64,000 nt of DNA from Aliidiomarina halalkaliphila (GTDB taxonomy: Bacteria > Pseudomonadota > Gammaproteobacteria > Enterobacterales > Alteromonadaceae). The stretch spans positions 1 through 64,000 of the forward strand of contig NZ_VJWL01000005.1 of assembly GCF_007096385.1 (NCBI RefSeq). The letters are read 5' to 3'. The notes below the pieces were generated by a model. That model was not told the origin of the DNA, made no database searches, and saw only the letters and a list, made by a program, of their open reading frames with translations. The translations under genes were made by a program, and so were the position numbers. Shown piece by piece: positions 9,108 to 18,984 of this stretch (position 1 is its first letter; every line of letters starts with the position of its first letter).

Positions 9108-9476
9108 TTATAGTACTTCTGGCGCCAGAGAGATGATCTTCATAAACTGCTCACCGCGCAATTCACGAGTCACCGGGCCAAAGATACGGGTCCCAATTGG
9201 CTGAGAGTTGTTATTCAACAACACAGCCGCATTGCGGTCAAAACGGATAACAGAGCCGTCTTGACGACGGACGCCTTTCCGGGTGCGAACGACCACCGCA
9301 TTGTAAACATCGCCTTTCTTCACCTTGCCACGAGGAATTGCTTCCTTCACTGACACTTTGATGATGTCACCGATGTTTGCGTAACGGCGGTGCGAACCAC
9401 CTAGAACCTTAATACATTGTACGCTGCGTGCGCCGGAGTTGTCGGCCACGTCCAGCATAGTTTGCATCTGGATCAT
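9108..9476 (-). CDS. rplN: 50S ribosomal protein L14
   Basis: A 122-residue L14 at the subunit interface (bridge B8, contact with L19). The start [18 protein letters not shown] and the internal [20 protein letters not shown] are diagnostic. It is the first gene of the spc operon. Its promoter lies at 9560-9600, in the gap left by the inserted porin-like gene. Confidence 0.98.
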   Translation of the reverse strand: MIQMQTMLDVADNSGARSVQCIKVLGGSHRRYANIGDIIKVSVKEAIPRGKVKKGDVYNAVVVRTRKGVRRQDGSVIRFDRNAAVLLNNNSQPIGTRIFGPVTRELRGEQFMKIISLAPEVL

Positions 9477-9563
9477 CTCAGTGCTCCGCTTGAGTTAGTA
9501 AACCAGACTCTCCCGAGTCCAAACAACTTCTTGCTGAATATCAGTAAGAAGACCCCATATTAA

Positions 9564-9592
9564 AAGGGCGCGAAATTGTAACAGAAAAAATT
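9564..9592 (-). promoter_or_regulatory. Putative spc operon promoter
   Basis: On the minus strand a TACAAT -10 box is followed by TTCGCGCCC and AATATGGGG, which resembles the recalled E. coli spc start region (GCGCCC then ATATGGGG). The -35 box is weak, within the T-rich stretch upstream. It lies about 90 bases before rplN, so spc transcription is independent of the upstream porin-like gene. Confidence 0.5.
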
Positions 9593-9631
9593 GGCAGAAG
9601 ATAGAGGATTTTTGAAGAAAAGAAAGGCGTG

Positions 9632-9655
9632 TGGGGCACCGAGGATGGGGCCCCA
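9632..9655 (-). terminator. Probable terminator after the porin-like gene
   Basis: TGGGGC and GCCCCA arms with a 12-base loop lie just past the stop codon and are followed on the minus strand by a CTTTCTTTTCTTC stretch. The U-run is broken, so termination may be partial. Confidence 0.5.
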
Positions 9656-9662
9656 GATCGAC

Positions 9663-11006
9663 TTAAAAATAGTAACCGAAGTTTATATTAAAACGGGTAT
9701 TAGTTCTACCCCCATCGACACCTGTTGATCCGCCAATAAATGGATGATTTCGTGCCGTCACTAGGTCGAAATAGGTATACAGGCCACCCGCGGTCACGGC
9801 AACGCCAAGTACGTTCATCCAAGTATCGTCATTGAACTCGCGTTTATTGGTCATCAGGCTGTAATTGTTATACCAAAGCAGGTGGGAAATAGGCCCAAAC
9901 TCAACAGGCATACTATAGGCAACATTGCCTGTCCATAAATCCGCTTTTGAGGGCATGGTTTCAAAATACGCATAGGCACCCATCACGACACCCATGTGGT
10001 CCATGTCAAAACTGTAATCATACTGTGCATATTGGCCTTGGAATTCCCAAGGTCCCGTATTGTAAACCGCGTGAATACCCAAGTTCTGACGGTCACCAAT
10101 ATTGTTCACACCATCGTTGAACCGACCTAACTGACCGGAAAAACCGGCCTCAAAACTTTGTTCGTCGCTCATCTGCCACTTGCGTGCGACCCGTACCATA
10201 AAGGTATTACTTTCACTGGCCAATTGGGTTGGGTCAGCAAAAGGATCTTCCCCGGCTAATCGAACCCCCACTACATCATAGGCATAGCGATCCGCAAGGC
10301 TACGGGTAAATCCGGTAGAGCCACCAAGTTCATCGTTCTTAATAAAGGCAAAATCGAGATCCCATTCATCGCTACGGCGCATCAAGCGCAGGCCTGCACC
10401 AGGATTATCTTCCATCCCAACATAAAAGTTAGTACTGAAAAAGTAGTTATGGGAGTTGTATGGCATAACACCGAAAGGTTGAATCACGAGGCCGACCTGC
10501 CCTTGCCATTCATCGGAAAAATCATAACCAAAATAGGCGTGGCGTACGGCTTCCATGTATTGGAACCAACGGTATTGAGCCGACAAAATAACGTCACCCA
10601 TGCGCCCATTAAAATCGATACGAATCAGATCAAAGTCGAGATCGCCACCGCGCTCACGTTGCGGACGGTTGTAATCGCTCACCTGATATTGAAAGCGTAC
10701 GGCCCCGCCTATGGCGATGCCGTCATCAGCGCTCTCGTCGGTACGCTCGGCTGTTTCACTCGCCGCCTGCTCTGCTTCACGAGCCGCTCGTTGGGCTACA
10801 GCACGGTCTTCCTGTGCTTGTTGCCGATCTTCCTCTGCTTTTTGCTGAAGTGCTTCATTCTCTTCACGCAGCGCCTGTAATTCTTTCTCTAAAAGCGATA
10901 TGCGTTCTTCAATGGTTAGTTCCGAAGATTGCGCAAATGAAGGACTAGCGATGAAGGTCACCAAGCTAAGCAAACCGACACAAATTAAACTTTGGTATCG
11001 CGGCAT
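9663..11006 (-). CDS. Outer-membrane porin-like beta-barrel protein with N-terminal coiled coil
   Basis: A 447-residue predicted secreted protein. A signal peptide (residues 1-25, cut after SPSFA) is followed by a Glu/Gln/Ala-rich coiled coil (about 30-90), then a region rich in alternating aromatic and polar residues typical of a 16-strand porin, ending in Phe (NINFGYYF) as outer-membrane barrels do. It resembles the phosphate/polyphosphate-selective porin (OprO/OprP) superfamily; the substrate cannot be told. AAGGAG lies 6 bases before the ATG. It has its own promoter and terminators on both sides and interrupts the normally contiguous S10-spc gene string. Confidence 0.75.
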   Translation of the reverse strand: MPRYQSLICVGLLSLVTFIASPSFAQSSELTIEERISLLEKELQALREENEALQQKAEEDRQQAQEDRAVAQRAAREAEQAASETAERTDESADDGIAIGGAVRFQYQVSDYNRPQRERGGDLDFDLIRIDFNGRMGDVILSAQYRWFQYMEAVRHAYFGYDFSDEWQGQVGLVIQPFGVMPYNSHNYFFSTNFYVGMEDNPGAGLRLMRRSDEWDLDFAFIKNDELGGSTGFTRSLADRYAYDVVGVRLAGEDPFADPTQLASESNTFMVRVARKWQMSDEQSFEAGFSGQLGRFNDGVNNIGDRQNLGIHAVYNTGPWEFQGQYAQYDYSFDMDHMGVVMGAYAYFETMPSKADLWTGNVAYSMPVEFGPISHLLWYNNYSLMTNKREFNDDTWMNVLGVAVTAGGLYTYFDLVTARNHPFIGGSTGVDGGRTNTRFNINFGYYF

Positions 11007-11055
11007 CTCTTACTCCTTGTACGAGAACTATGTAAATTAATAAATTAGTGAATTA

Positions 11056-11083
11056 AGTATAGTAAGCCTTTGGCATCCCGCAA
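11056..11083 (-). promoter_or_regulatory. Promoter of the porin-like gene
   Basis: TTGCGG (11078-11083) and TATACT (11056-11061) are 16 bases apart on the minus strand, about 50 bases before the start codon. The -35 box begins inside the T-run of the S10 operon terminator, so termination and initiation signals are interleaved. Confidence 0.6.
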
Positions 11084-11111
11084 AAAAAAACGACCCTCCG
11101 AGGAGAGTCGT
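11082..11111 (-). terminator. Rho-independent terminator of the S10 operon
   Basis: ACGAC and GTCGT outer arms plus CTCC/GGAG inner arms (11090-11111) form a strong hairpin followed on the minus strand by nine Ts. It lies 27 bases past the rpsQ stop and separates the S10 operon from the porin-like gene. Confidence 0.9.
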
Positions 11112-11138
11112 TTCTTCAATGGCATCTCTGCCGGCGGA

Positions 11139-11402
11139 TTAAACGCCTGCAGCACGCTCGATAACGTCTACCAAAGTCCATGACTTAGTTTTAGATACCG
11201 GGCGAGTTTCCCGGATCGATACCAAATCACCTTCTTGGCATGTGTTATTTTCATCGTGTGCGTGGAGCTTAGTAGTCCGCTTAATGTACTTACCGTAAAT
11301 CGGGTGCTTAACCTGACGTTCGATAGCAACAACAATAGACTTGTCCATTTTGCTGCTAATCACACGGCCTTGCACAGTACGGGTAGATTTTGCTTCACTC
11401 AT
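11139..11402 (-). CDS. rpsQ: 30S ribosomal protein S17
   Basis: An 87-residue S17, a primary 16S-binding OB-fold protein. The [20 protein letters not shown] and [22 protein letters not shown] regions are diagnostic. Its ATG overlaps the rpmC stop by one base (TAATG). It is the last gene of the S10 operon, ahead of a strong terminator. Confidence 0.97.
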   Translation of the reverse strand: MSEAKSTRTVQGRVISSKMDKSIVVAIERQVKHPIYGKYIKRTTKLHAHDENNTCQEGDLVSIRETRPVSKTKSWTLVDVIERAAGV

Positions 11403-11593
11403 TACGCACCTGCCTTTTGATTAATCACTGTTTTCACACGTGCGATATCTTTACGCACTCGCTTCAACAGGTGTGACTGATTCAGTTGGCCGGTCGCAGC
11501 TTGCATGCGCAAATTAAATTGCTCACGCAGCAAACCAAGCAGCTCCTGATTCAGTTCTTCTACGCTTTTCGCGTTCAGTTCGCTTGCTTTCAT
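11402..11593 (-). CDS. rpmC: 50S ribosomal protein L29
   Basis: A 63-residue L29, a helical hairpin protein at the tunnel exit that helps dock SRP and trigger factor. [19 protein letters not shown] is typical. It overlaps both neighbours by one base (rplP stop and rpsQ start), so tight translational coupling is expected. Confidence 0.97.
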   Translation of the reverse strand: MKASELNAKSVEELNQELLGLLREQFNLRMQAATGQLNQSHLLKRVRKDIARVKTVINQKAGA

Positions 11594-12006
11594 TACATCA
11601 CCGTCCGAGAAACAAAGGTGGTCTTGAATGGCAGTTTGGCAGCCGCTAATTTGAATGCCTCACGTGCCAGCTCTTCAGATACGCCGTCCATCTCATACAA
11701 GACGCGACCTGGCTGAATCTGAGCAACCCAGTATTCAACGTTACCCTTACCTTTACCCATCCGCACTTCAAGAGGCTTCTTGGTAATTGGCTTGTCTGGG
11801 AATACGCGAATCCAGATTTTACCTTGACGTTTAACGTGACGAGTCATCGCACGACGGGCAGCTTCGATCTGACGTGCAGTCATACGACCGCGCTCAGTAG
11901 CCTTCAGGCCATAAGTACCGAAGCTTACTTTGTTACCCGACTGCGCCAGACCGCGGTTACGGCCTGTGTGAACCTTACGAAATTTCGTACGCTTAGGTTG
12001 TAACAT
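11593..12006 (-). CDS. rplP: 50S ribosomal protein L16
   Basis: A 137-residue L16, which organises the A-site tRNA region of the large subunit. [19 protein letters not shown] starts the protein and [20 protein letters not shown] follows mid-chain. The conserved Arg near 81 in other gammaproteobacteria is the substrate of the hydroxylase RoxA/Ycf[11 protein letters not shown] is intact here. Confidence 0.98.
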   Translation of the reverse strand: MLQPKRTKFRKVHTGRNRGLAQSGNKVSFGTYGLKATERGRMTARQIEAARRAMTRHVKRQGKIWIRVFPDKPITKKPLEVRMGKGKGNVEYWVAQIQPGRVLYEMDGVSEELAREAFKLAAAKLPFKTTFVSRTVM

Positions 12007-12017
12007 GTTGCTTCTCC

Positions 12018-12704
12018 TTACTTACGACCTTTGCCGCGCTTCTGCGCCGCTGGTTTTTCTTCAGCGACAGGCATTCCGCCCAATACTTCGCCACGGAAAA
12101 CCCAGACCTTCACGCCAATGATACCGTAAGTTGTTGCAGCTTCTGCGGTAGCGTAATCGATGTCAGCACGCAATGTGTGCAACGGAACGCGACCTTCACG
12201 GTACCACTCAGTACGTGCGATTTCCGCACCACCAAGACGACCACTTACTTCAACTTTGATACCTTTGGCACCCAGGCGCATTGCGTTCTGTACCGCGCGC
12301 TTCATAGCACGACGGAACATCACACGACGCTCCAGCTGACCAGCGATGTTTTCAGCAACCAATTGAGCATCAAGCTCTGGCTTGCGAACTTCAGAAATAT
12401 TGATCTGAGCTGGAACACCAGTCAGCTTCGATACTTCTTGACGCAGCTTCTCAACATCTTCGCCTTTCTTACCGATAACCACGCCAGGACGTGCAGTGTG
12501 AATAGTCACACGAACACTCTTAGCAGGACGCTCGATAACGATGCGTGATACTGATGCACCCTTCAGCTTTTCTTTCAGGAGCAAACGCACCTGATGATCA
12601 CTGTGAAGGTTATCAGCAAAATCCTTGGACTCCGCGAACCAGGTAGCATTATATGGCTTGGTGATACCTAGGCGAATACCATTAGGATGTACTTTCTGAC
12701 CCAT
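12018..12704 (-). CDS. rpsC: 30S ribosomal protein S3
   Basis: A 228-residue S3 of the mRNA entry site. The N-terminal KH domain carries [18 protein letters not shown] (about 70-90). The C-terminal domain carries the [18 protein letters not shown] signature. The tail is Lys/Arg-rich. Length is close to the 233 of E. coli. Confidence 0.98.
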   Translation of the reverse strand: MGQKVHPNGIRLGITKPYNATWFAESKDFADNLHSDHQVRLLLKEKLKGASVSRIVIERPAKSVRVTIHTARPGVVIGKKGEDVEKLRQEVSKLTGVPAQINISEVRKPELDAQLVAENIAGQLERRVMFRRAMKRAVQNAMRLGAKGIKVEVSGRLGGAEIARTEWYREGRVPLHTLRADIDYATAEAATTYGIIGVKVWVFRGEVLGGMPVAEEKPAAQKRGKGRK

Positions 12705-12714
12705 AACTTATCTC

Positions 12715-13047
12715 CTAGCTATCTGAAACAACCACAGTAATGTGGCTGGTGCGCTTTAAGATACGATCCGCACGACCTTTCGCACGAGGCTTGATCCGCT
12801 TCATCGTTGGACCTTCGTCGACCATAATGGCTGAAACTTTCAGCTCATCAATGTCCGCACCTTCGTTGTGTTCAGCATTTGCAATCGCTGATTCAAGAAC
12901 TTTCTTGATCAGAGTCGCTGCTTTCTTCTGGCTGTATTCCAGAGTTTCCAGCGCTTTTGCAACTGATTGACCACGAATTTGGTCTGCAACCAAACGACCC
13001 TTTTGCGGAGAAAGGCGGGCAAATTTATGTTTAGCAATAGCTTGCAT
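12715..13047 (-). CDS. rplV: 50S ribosomal protein L22
   Basis: A 110-residue L22 whose long beta-hairpin lines the exit tunnel next to L4 and shapes macrolide binding. I chose the ATG at 13047 over the GTG at 13056 because AGAGG is 8 bases before it and the family length is 110. The hairpin region ([20 protein letters not shown]) shows no deletion. Confidence 0.97.
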   Translation of the reverse strand: MQAIAKHKFARLSPQKGRLVADQIRGQSVAKALETLEYSQKKAATLIKKVLESAIANAEHNEGADIDELKVSAIMVDEGPTMKRIKPRAKGRADRILKRTSHITVVVSDS

Positions 13048-13059
13048 TGTATTCACCTC

Positions 13060-13338
13060 TTACCGTTTCTTAGCTTTCTTATCAGCGGCATGGCCACGAT
13101 AAGTGCGAGTCGGAGCGAATTCACCAAGCTTGTGACCAATCATTTCCTCAGAAACGAAAACTGGTACGTGCTGGCGACCGTTATGAACAGCGATGGTCAA
13201 ACCAATCATATCTGGAATGATCATTGAACGACGGGACCAAGTCTTAATTGGCTTCTTGTCCCCGCTTTCCATCGCCTTCTCCACCTTCTTGAGTAGGTGA
13301 AGGTCAATAAATGGACCTTTTTTAAGAGAACGTGGCAT
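13060..13338 (-). CDS. rpsS: 30S ribosomal protein S19
   Basis: A 92-residue S19 of the small-subunit head, contacting S13 and the A site. [22 protein letters not shown] and the [19 protein letters not shown] tail are diagnostic. Length equals E. coli. It lies 12 bases before rplV. Confidence 0.98.
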   Translation of the reverse strand: MPRSLKKGPFIDLHLLKKVEKAMESGDKKPIKTWSRRSMIIPDMIGLTIAVHNGRQHVPVFVSEEMIGHKLGEFAPTRTYRGHAADKKAKKR

Positions 13339-13355
13339 TATAAAACCCCTTGCCT

Positions 13356-14180
13356 TTACTTAGTGCGACGACGCACGATGTACTTGCTAGTACGCTTGTT
13401 CTTACGAGTCTTATAACCCTTCGTAGGAACACCCCATGGAGACACCGGATGACGACCACCTGAAGTCCGGCCTTCACCACCACCGTGTGGGTGATCAACC
13501 GGGTTCATGGCAACACCACGGACCGTTGGGCGAACACCACGCCAGCGCTTAGCACCAGCTTTACCCAATTGCTTGAGCATGTGTTCAGCGTTACCAACCT
13601 CACCGATTGTCGCACGACATTCGGCTAGAATCTTACGTACTTCACCAGAACGCAAACGTACAGTTACGTACAAGCCTTCTCGTGCCAGTACTTGCACAGA
13701 TGTACCCGCAGAGCGAGCCAACTGAGCACCTTTGCCAGGCTTCATCTCAATAGCGTGCACAACAGCACCTACTGGAATGTTGCGCAGAGGCAATGCATTA
13801 CCTGCTTTGATTGGTGCATCTGAACCAGACACAACTTTGTCACCAGCAGTCAGGCCTTTAGGGGCCAGAATGTAGCGACGCTCGCCGTCTGCGTACAACA
13901 CCAGAGCGATATTCGCTGACCGGTTAGGGTCATACTCAATGCGCTCTACAGTAGCTGGAATACCGTCTTTGTTACGTTTGAAATCAACCAAACGATAGTG
14001 ATGTTTGTGACCACCACCAATATGACGTACGGTAATCCGGCCATTATTGTTACGACCACCGTTCTTGGCGTTCTTTTCCAACAACGGAGCGTATGGCTTG
14101 CCTTTGTACAGGTCCTGACCAACGACTTTAACGACGTGGCGACGACCCGGAGACGTAGGCTTCATTTTTACAACAGCCAT
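13356..14180 (-). CDS. rplB: 50S ribosomal protein L2
   Basis: A 274-residue L2, needed for subunit association and peptidyl transfer. The conserved [17 protein letters not shown] loop near the C-terminus includes the functionally important His. I chose the ATG at 14180; the frame also has a TTG six bases upstream, but AGGAGG is 9 bases before the ATG and [15 protein letters not shown] matches the family. Confidence 0.98.
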   Translation of the reverse strand: MAVVKMKPTSPGRRHVVKVVGQDLYKGKPYAPLLEKNAKNGGRNNNGRITVRHIGGGHKHHYRLVDFKRNKDGIPATVERIEYDPNRSANIALVLYADGERRYILAPKGLTAGDKVVSGSDAPIKAGNALPLRNIPVGAVVHAIEMKPGKGAQLARSAGTSVQVLAREGLYVTVRLRSGEVRKILAECRATIGEVGNAEHMLKQLGKAGAKRWRGVRPTVRGVAMNPVDHPHGGGEGRTSGGRHPVSPWGVPTKGYKTRKNKRTSKYIVRRRTK

Positions 14181-14197
14181 CTTCAATATCCTCCTGT

Positions 14198-14500
14198 TTA
14201 CTCAGCGCCGCCGACGAAATCGATGTCAGCACCTTCGCCTAGAGTTACGTAAGCTTTTTTCCAATCGCTACGCTTCCCTACGCGCATACCAAAACGCTTA
14301 GTTTTACCTTTCACGTTTAGCGTGCGTACGCCGGTGACTTCGACTTCAAACAGTTTCTCTACCGCAGCTTTGATTTCTGACTTAGTCGCGTCTTTTGCTA
14401 CTTTGAACACAACAGTGTTGTTGTTCTCAGCAGAAACAGTCGCTTTTTCAGAAACGTGAGGCGCCAGAATGACTTTCAGCAAACGTTCTTCACGCATCAT
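14198..14500 (-). CDS. rplW: 50S ribosomal protein L23
   Basis: A 100-residue L23, the tunnel-exit docking site for trigger factor and [23 protein letters not shown] and the [15 protein letters not shown]-terminus are typical. It overlaps the end of rplD by 4 bases (ATGA), and GAGGAG lies 8 bases before the ATG. Confidence 0.98.
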   Translation of the reverse strand: MMREERLLKVILAPHVSEKATVSAENNNTVVFKVAKDATKSEIKAAVEKLFEVEVTGVRTLNVKGKTKRFGMRVGKRSDWKKAYVTLGEGADIDFVGGAE

Positions 14501-15102
14501 GACAATGTCTCCTCAAGCTGCTTGACTGCGTCCGCAGTGAACAGAACTTTATCAAACGCGATCAAGCTGACCGGGTCGATGCCCTGTACATCACGTACGT
14601 CGACTTTATGCAGGTTACGAGAAGCCAGGAACAAGTTCTCATCAACATCTTTGGTGATGATTAGAACGTCGTTCAATTCTAGCTCTTTCAACTTGCTTAC
14701 CAGTTGCTTAGTCTTTGGTGTATCAATACCAAAGTTCTCAACAACGATCAGACGATCTTGACGAACTAACTCAGAGAGAATGCTCTTGAGTGCGCCACGA
14801 TACATCTTCTTGTTAACCTTTTGGGCGTGATTCTGTGGTTTCGCTGCGAAGCTAACACCACCTGAACGCCACAATGGGCTGCGGATAGTACCCGCACGAG
14901 CGCGACCAGTACCTTTCTGGCGCCATGGCTTTTTGCCACCACCAGAAACTTCTGAACGCGTCTTTTGAGCCCGACTACCTTGACGTGCGCCAGCTGCATA
15001 GGCCACTACGACCTGATGCACCAAAGCTTCATTGAATTCACGTCCAAAGGTAGCTTCGGAAACTTCAAGAGCGCCTTTCGCGTCTTTTAATGCTAATTCC
15101 AT
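14497..15102 (-). CDS. rplD: 50S ribosomal protein L4
   Basis: A 201-residue L4. Its extended loop ([23 protein letters not shown], in part, about 49-70) reaches the exit tunnel. L4 is also the classic feedback regulator of the S10 operon, acting on the leader by transcription attenuation and translation control. I chose the ATG at 15102; a GTG just before it is in frame, but GAGGAG is 7 bases from the ATG. Confidence 0.98.
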   Translation of the reverse strand: MELALKDAKGALEVSEATFGREFNEALVHQVVVAYAAGARQGSRAQKTRSEVSGGGKKPWRQKGTGRARAGTIRSPLWRSGGVSFAAKPQNHAQKVNKKMYRGALKSILSELVRQDRLIVVENFGIDTPKTKQLVSKLKELELNDVLIITKDVDENLFLASRNLHKVDVRDVQGIDPVSLIAFDKVLFTADAVKQLEETLS

Positions 15103-15120
15103 CACTAATCTCCTCAGACG

Positions 15121-15759
15121 TTACGCTTTCACTGCTGGCTTAACGATAACGTTGCCACCAGAAGCTCCAGGGACAGCGCCTTTAACCAGAAGCAAGTTGC
15201 GCTCAGCGTCAACACGGACGACTTCAAGGGACTGCACAGTTACGCGCTCAGCACCCATGTGGCCGGCCATCTTCTTACCTTTAAATACTTTACCAGGTGA
15301 CTGGTTTTGACCGATAGAACCCGGTGCACGATGCGACAATGAGTTACCATGCGTCGCGTCTTGCATACTGAAGTTCCAGCGTTTTACGGTACCAGCGAAA
15401 CCTTTACCTTTAGAGGTACCGGTTACGTCTACCATTTTGGTGTCCGCAAAGATTTCCACGGTCAGCTCAGATCCAACTTCGATGTCAGCACCTTCTTCGC
15501 CATTCAGGCGGAATTCCCACAGACCACGGCCGGCTTCTACGCCAGCTTTGGCGAAGTGACCTGCTGCAGGTTTGTTGACACGGTTGGTCTTCTTGCTACC
15601 AGTGGTCACCTGAAGTGCACGGTAACCGTCGGTGTCTAGGTTTTTCACCTGAGTCACGCGGTTCGCTAACACTTCGATCACAGTCACAGGAACTGATGCG
15701 CCATCTTCTTGGAAGATACGCGTCATTCCTACTTTCCGACCGACTAGACCAATAGCCAT
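15121..15759 (-). CDS. rplC: 50S ribosomal protein L3
   Basis: A 212-residue L3, an assembly initiator whose extension reaches the peptidyl-transferase centre. The [20 protein letters not shown] segment near 150 includes the Gln methylated by PrmB in E. coli. Length is close to the E. coli 209. It is the second gene of the S10 operon. Confidence 0.98.
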   Translation of the reverse strand: MAIGLVGRKVGMTRIFQEDGASVPVTVIEVLANRVTQVKNLDTDGYRALQVTTGSKKTNRVNKPAAGHFAKAGVEAGRGLWEFRLNGEEGADIEVGSELTVEIFADTKMVDVTGTSKGKGFAGTVKRWNFSMQDATHGNSLSHRAPGSIGQNQSPGKVFKGKKMAGHMGAERVTVQSLEVVRVDAERNLLLVKGAVPGASGGNVIVKPAVKA

Positions 15760-15794
15760 TGTTAAAACCTCTTATCCAGAATCTTGTTGCTCAC

Positions 15795-16322
<528 letters not shown>

Positions 16323-16328
16323 GGCGAG

Positions 16329-16356
16329 ATTATACGGGTTTAGGAGGGTAAGTCAA
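16329..16356 (-). promoter_or_regulatory. S10 operon promoter
   Basis: TTGACT (16351-16356) and a perfect TATAAT (16329-16334) are 16 bases apart, followed by a CTCGCCC discriminator. Thirteen bases around the -35 box match rrn P2 at 91-103. Between this promoter and 16450 nothing else is evident. Confidence 0.85.
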
Positions 16357-16451
16357 GGCTTTCTGCGGTATTGATATGAACAGTCGAGGTGTCTGCGCTG
16401 GTGATCGACTGCTATCCGATAATGAGGTCGAACAGGGATTGGTGCTTGCCT

Positions 16452-16483
16452 AAAAACAGACCCAAGCCAGTGCTCGGGTCTGT
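16452..16483 (-). terminator. Rho-independent terminator of the DUF6445-like gene
   Basis: ACAGACCC and GGGTCTGT arms with a 12-base loop are followed on the minus strand by five Ts, 16 bases past the stop codon. Confidence 0.85.
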
Positions 16484-16499
16484 CTACTAGTCGACTTCT

Positions 16500-17111
16500 T
16501 TATCGGCGTGCCGATCCGAAAAACATTAAGTACACTAATCGACCATTCTCAGGCTTAGTTCCAAATGATTCGCCGGCGGTGTGCCATAACCAAGGGCGTA
16601 ACAATACCAATCGGTTAAACCGCATGGGCACACGCATGGTCATTTCCCATTTCGAATCGTCAGTGGAGTCGCTATCGAGGATATCCGCGGTCCACTGCTT
16701 TGCCGAAGTTGCACCAAACTTCTGTAATGCTTCTTGATCGCTGTACGGCGCCCGCTCAGTATCGGTCGGGATATGCCGGAAAAACTCCGTGCCGCCACGA
16801 CAATCTTCAGGGTTACTTAAGTACAAGATGCCAGACCAATGGGAGCCGTCCACATGCACTTTCGCTTCGCCGACATCACTTTCCAACGCAATGCGGCATT
16901 TGCCGTGCGCTTGCCCCTGCTCCATCGCTACCAAAGGTTCACCGACAATTCGCGATACTTCATTGGTAAGGCCCTCTAAGTTGATCCGCTCAACGGAGTT
17001 CCGACCAGGATAGGGACCTTTCACTTCTGGGTAAGTTAAACGTAGTGCTGCATCACGCAGTCCTTCGGCATTACTGAAAAAATCATCAACGACGATTAAC
17101 GATGTCGGCAT
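16500..17111 (-). CDS. DUF6445-like protein with a possible 2-oxoglutarate/Fe(II) oxygenase fold
   Basis: A 203-residue soluble protein with no signal peptide. I believe it belongs to the DUF6445 family, from overall look rather than a search. Residues His86-Val-Asp88, then His177 (RPWLWHTAGESFG) and Arg191 (NGRLVYLMFF), are ordered and spaced like the HxD...H...R facial triad of 2OG-Fe(II) dioxygenases, and strands around GILYLSN and LVLLRPW fit a jelly-roll. Enzymatic activity and substrate are unknown. It is a single-gene unit: a terminator follows, and the dipeptidase upstream is 88 bases away. Confidence 0.6.
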   Translation of the reverse strand: MPTSLIVVDDFFSNAEGLRDAALRLTYPEVKGPYPGRNSVERINLEGLTNEVSRIVGEPLVAMEQGQAHGKCRIALESDVGEAKVHVDGSHWSGILYLSNPEDCRGGTEFFRHIPTDTERAPYSDQEALQKFGATSAKQWTADILDSDSTDDSKWEMTMRVPMRFNRLVLLRPWLWHTAGESFGTKPENGRLVYLMFFGSARR

Positions 17112-17199
17112 GGAAAAAACCTAATTTCGGTGAATGTACCGCCGAGTATATCTACATTTATTTAACGAATAAACCCGCAGACAACTCGGCTGCGAAACC

Positions 17200-18402
17200 T
17201 TACTCTGCTTGTGCCGCGGCATAGGCTTCAGCAGCTCGCCACACACGTAAGGTATTCCCATGTAAGATTTTATTGATGTCTTCTTCCGAGTAACCACGAT
17301 CTAACAGACCTTGGATCAAATTCGGAAAAGTGCGCACATCCTTCAAGCCCACCGGCAGTGTATCGCCAACACCATCGTAATCAGATCCTAAGCCTACATA
17401 ATCAATGCCCACGAGGTTCACGATGTGATCGATATGATCGAGAACATCGGCTTTGGTGGCAAAGGGGTACGGATTTTCCTCACGCATTTTTTCAATGGCA
17501 GCGACAGCTTCCGGCGTCCCTTCACCTAATCGCTCATTAATTTCTCGGGTGAGTCGTTGAATCCGCGCACGATGTTGGTTCGCCATGGTCGTTACAAACG
17601 TAGAACCGAAGGTAACCTGAATCACCCCACCGTTTTCAGCCAACGCTTTAATCATGTCATCGTTCATATTGCGCTGCCAACCTGGCGTAAAGCGTCGGGC
17701 TGAGGAGTGCGTTGCCACCACCGGCACTTGGGTAATCTCCAGAACATCGTAAAACGCCTTGTCGGAGATGTGAGATACATCGACCATCATGCCAATTCGG
17801 TTCATTTCTAGCACGAGATCGCGGCCAAACGGGCTTAAACCACCCCAGGTTTGCCGGATATCATAAGAGGAGTCTGCAATGTGGTTATCTTCGGAGTGGG
17901 CCAATGTAATGTAGCGAACGCCCCGGTCATAGAAGTGATAAAGTTTCTCCATATCCCCTTCGATGGGGGCGCCATTCTCCATACCCATGGCAAGACTCAT
18001 GAGGCCTTGCTCTTTGTGAGCAAATAAGTCATCTACGGAGTGGGGGATAGCAAATTTCTCTGGTGCGCGGTATACCAGCGCTTCCATATAATCAATGAGT
18101 TGGTTGGCCAGCGTATAAGCGCCATTATCTTCATAACTGGAGGGAATATAAATCGCCATAAATGGAACGTTAAGACCACCTGCAACTGCACGCTCATAAT
18201 CAAAATCACCACGTTGAGTCGCTTTACTCACATCCTCCCAGTCGTTAATTAAGCGCCAGGGGACGTCGATGTGAGTATCAATAATCATCGACTCTTGAGC
18301 AATTCGCATGGCCTGCTCACCCGCCACAATCTCAGTACTTTGAGCTGAGAAAGTTGAAAGCGACAGTGCGCCGGCAATCGCCATCGCAAGTACGTTCTTC
18401 AT
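17200..18402 (-). CDS. Secreted membrane-dipeptidase family (M19) zinc peptidase
   Basis: A 400-residue protein with a signal peptide (about 1-22). It has the M19 renal-dipeptidase metal ligands: His44 and Asp46 (IDTHIDVPW), the bridging Glu142 (MGMENG), His211 (DVSH) and His232 (ATHSSAR). A GLGSDYDGVG motif follows near residue 345. The family cleaves dipeptides, some with D-residues or beta-lactam-like bonds, in the periplasm. AAGGA is 6 bases before the ATG. A small secreted protein gene lies 59 bases upstream on the same strand. Confidence 0.88.
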   Translation of the reverse strand: MKNVLAMAIAGALSLSTFSAQSTEIVAGEQAMRIAQESMIIDTHIDVPWRLINDWEDVSKATQRGDFDYERAVAGGLNVPFMAIYIPSSYEDNGAYTLANQLIDYMEALVYRAPEKFAIPHSVDDLFAHKEQGLMSLAMGMENGAPIEGDMEKLYHFYDRGVRYITLAHSEDNHIADSSYDIRQTWGGLSPFGRDLVLEMNRIGMMVDVSHISDKAFYDVLEITQVPVVATHSSARRFTPGWQRNMNDDMIKALAENGGVIQVTFGSTFVTTMANQHRARIQRLTREINERLGEGTPEAVAAIEKMREENPYPFATKADVLDHIDHIVNLVGIDYVGLGSDYDGVGDTLPVGLKDVRTFPNLIQGLLDRGYSEEDINKILHGNTLRVWRAAEAYAAAQAE

Positions 18403-18461
18403 AGCTAATTCCTTGTGTTCTTCTTATGGTGTTGTGTCACACGAGACTAGCAAAGAATTCG

Positions 18462-18767
18462 TTACGGAGCGAGCGGCTTATCTCCTTTCTCAGCGCGTTC
18501 TGCAAGCACATGGTCGTTTTCCGCTAACTCATCAAGCATCGCACTTTCAAAGTCTTGCTTACCGAGTTCTAACTGCTGGCGGGCAACACTTGTAATCGAT
18601 TGTGTGAATTGCTGATTAAATTGCTGCACTTGCCCAACTAAATCTTGTTTCAGTACATCATGAATACTTACATCGTACTGATCAAAAGTCTGCTCTGCTG
18701 CAATTGCAGGTGCTTGCATTACCAATGCAACTGCTGCCGCACTTATTAACAATTTTACTGAAGTCAT
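18462..18767 (-). CDS. Small periplasmic protein of unknown function
   Basis: A 101-residue protein not recognised. I chose the ATG at 18767 because AGGAG is 7 bases before it and a signal peptide then starts the protein (MTSVKLLISAAAVALV, cut after APAIAA). The mature 77 residues are Gln/Asp/Glu-rich, without Cys, and look helical (QVQQFNQQFTQ). A longer frame upstream is not needed. It may be co-transcribed with the M19 dipeptidase, 59 bases downstream. Confidence 0.6.
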   Translation of the reverse strand: MTSVKLLISAAAVALVMQAPAIAAEQTFDQYDVSIHDVLKQDLVGQVQQFNQQFTQSITSVARQQLELGKQDFESAMLDELAENDHVLAERAEKGDKPLAP

Positions 18768-18907
18768 GGTGTTTCTCCTTTCGTTATCCAATAACAAATG
18801 GGTGTACTTCTTATTTCCACTTGTCGGTTTCTTTGATGCATAACGATGTATATTCAATCTCCATGCCAACTTTGTAAGTCGTTAATAAATAAAACAATAC
18901 TAAAATC

Positions 18908-18952
18908 AAAAAAGGCCAACCCGATGTATGAATGCATCGCGTTAGCCTTTTT
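18908..18952 (-). terminator. Rho-independent terminator after dusA
   Basis: A long imperfect hairpin (AAAAGGC, AAC, CGATG arms with an 8-base loop) is followed on the minus strand by TTTTTT. It lies 32 bases past the dusA stop. The rest of 18768-18984 holds the upstream region of the small secreted protein, where I see no clear promoter. Confidence 0.85.
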
Positions 18953-18984
18953 GACTAATAAATTTATCTCAATGGTCGATTTGA

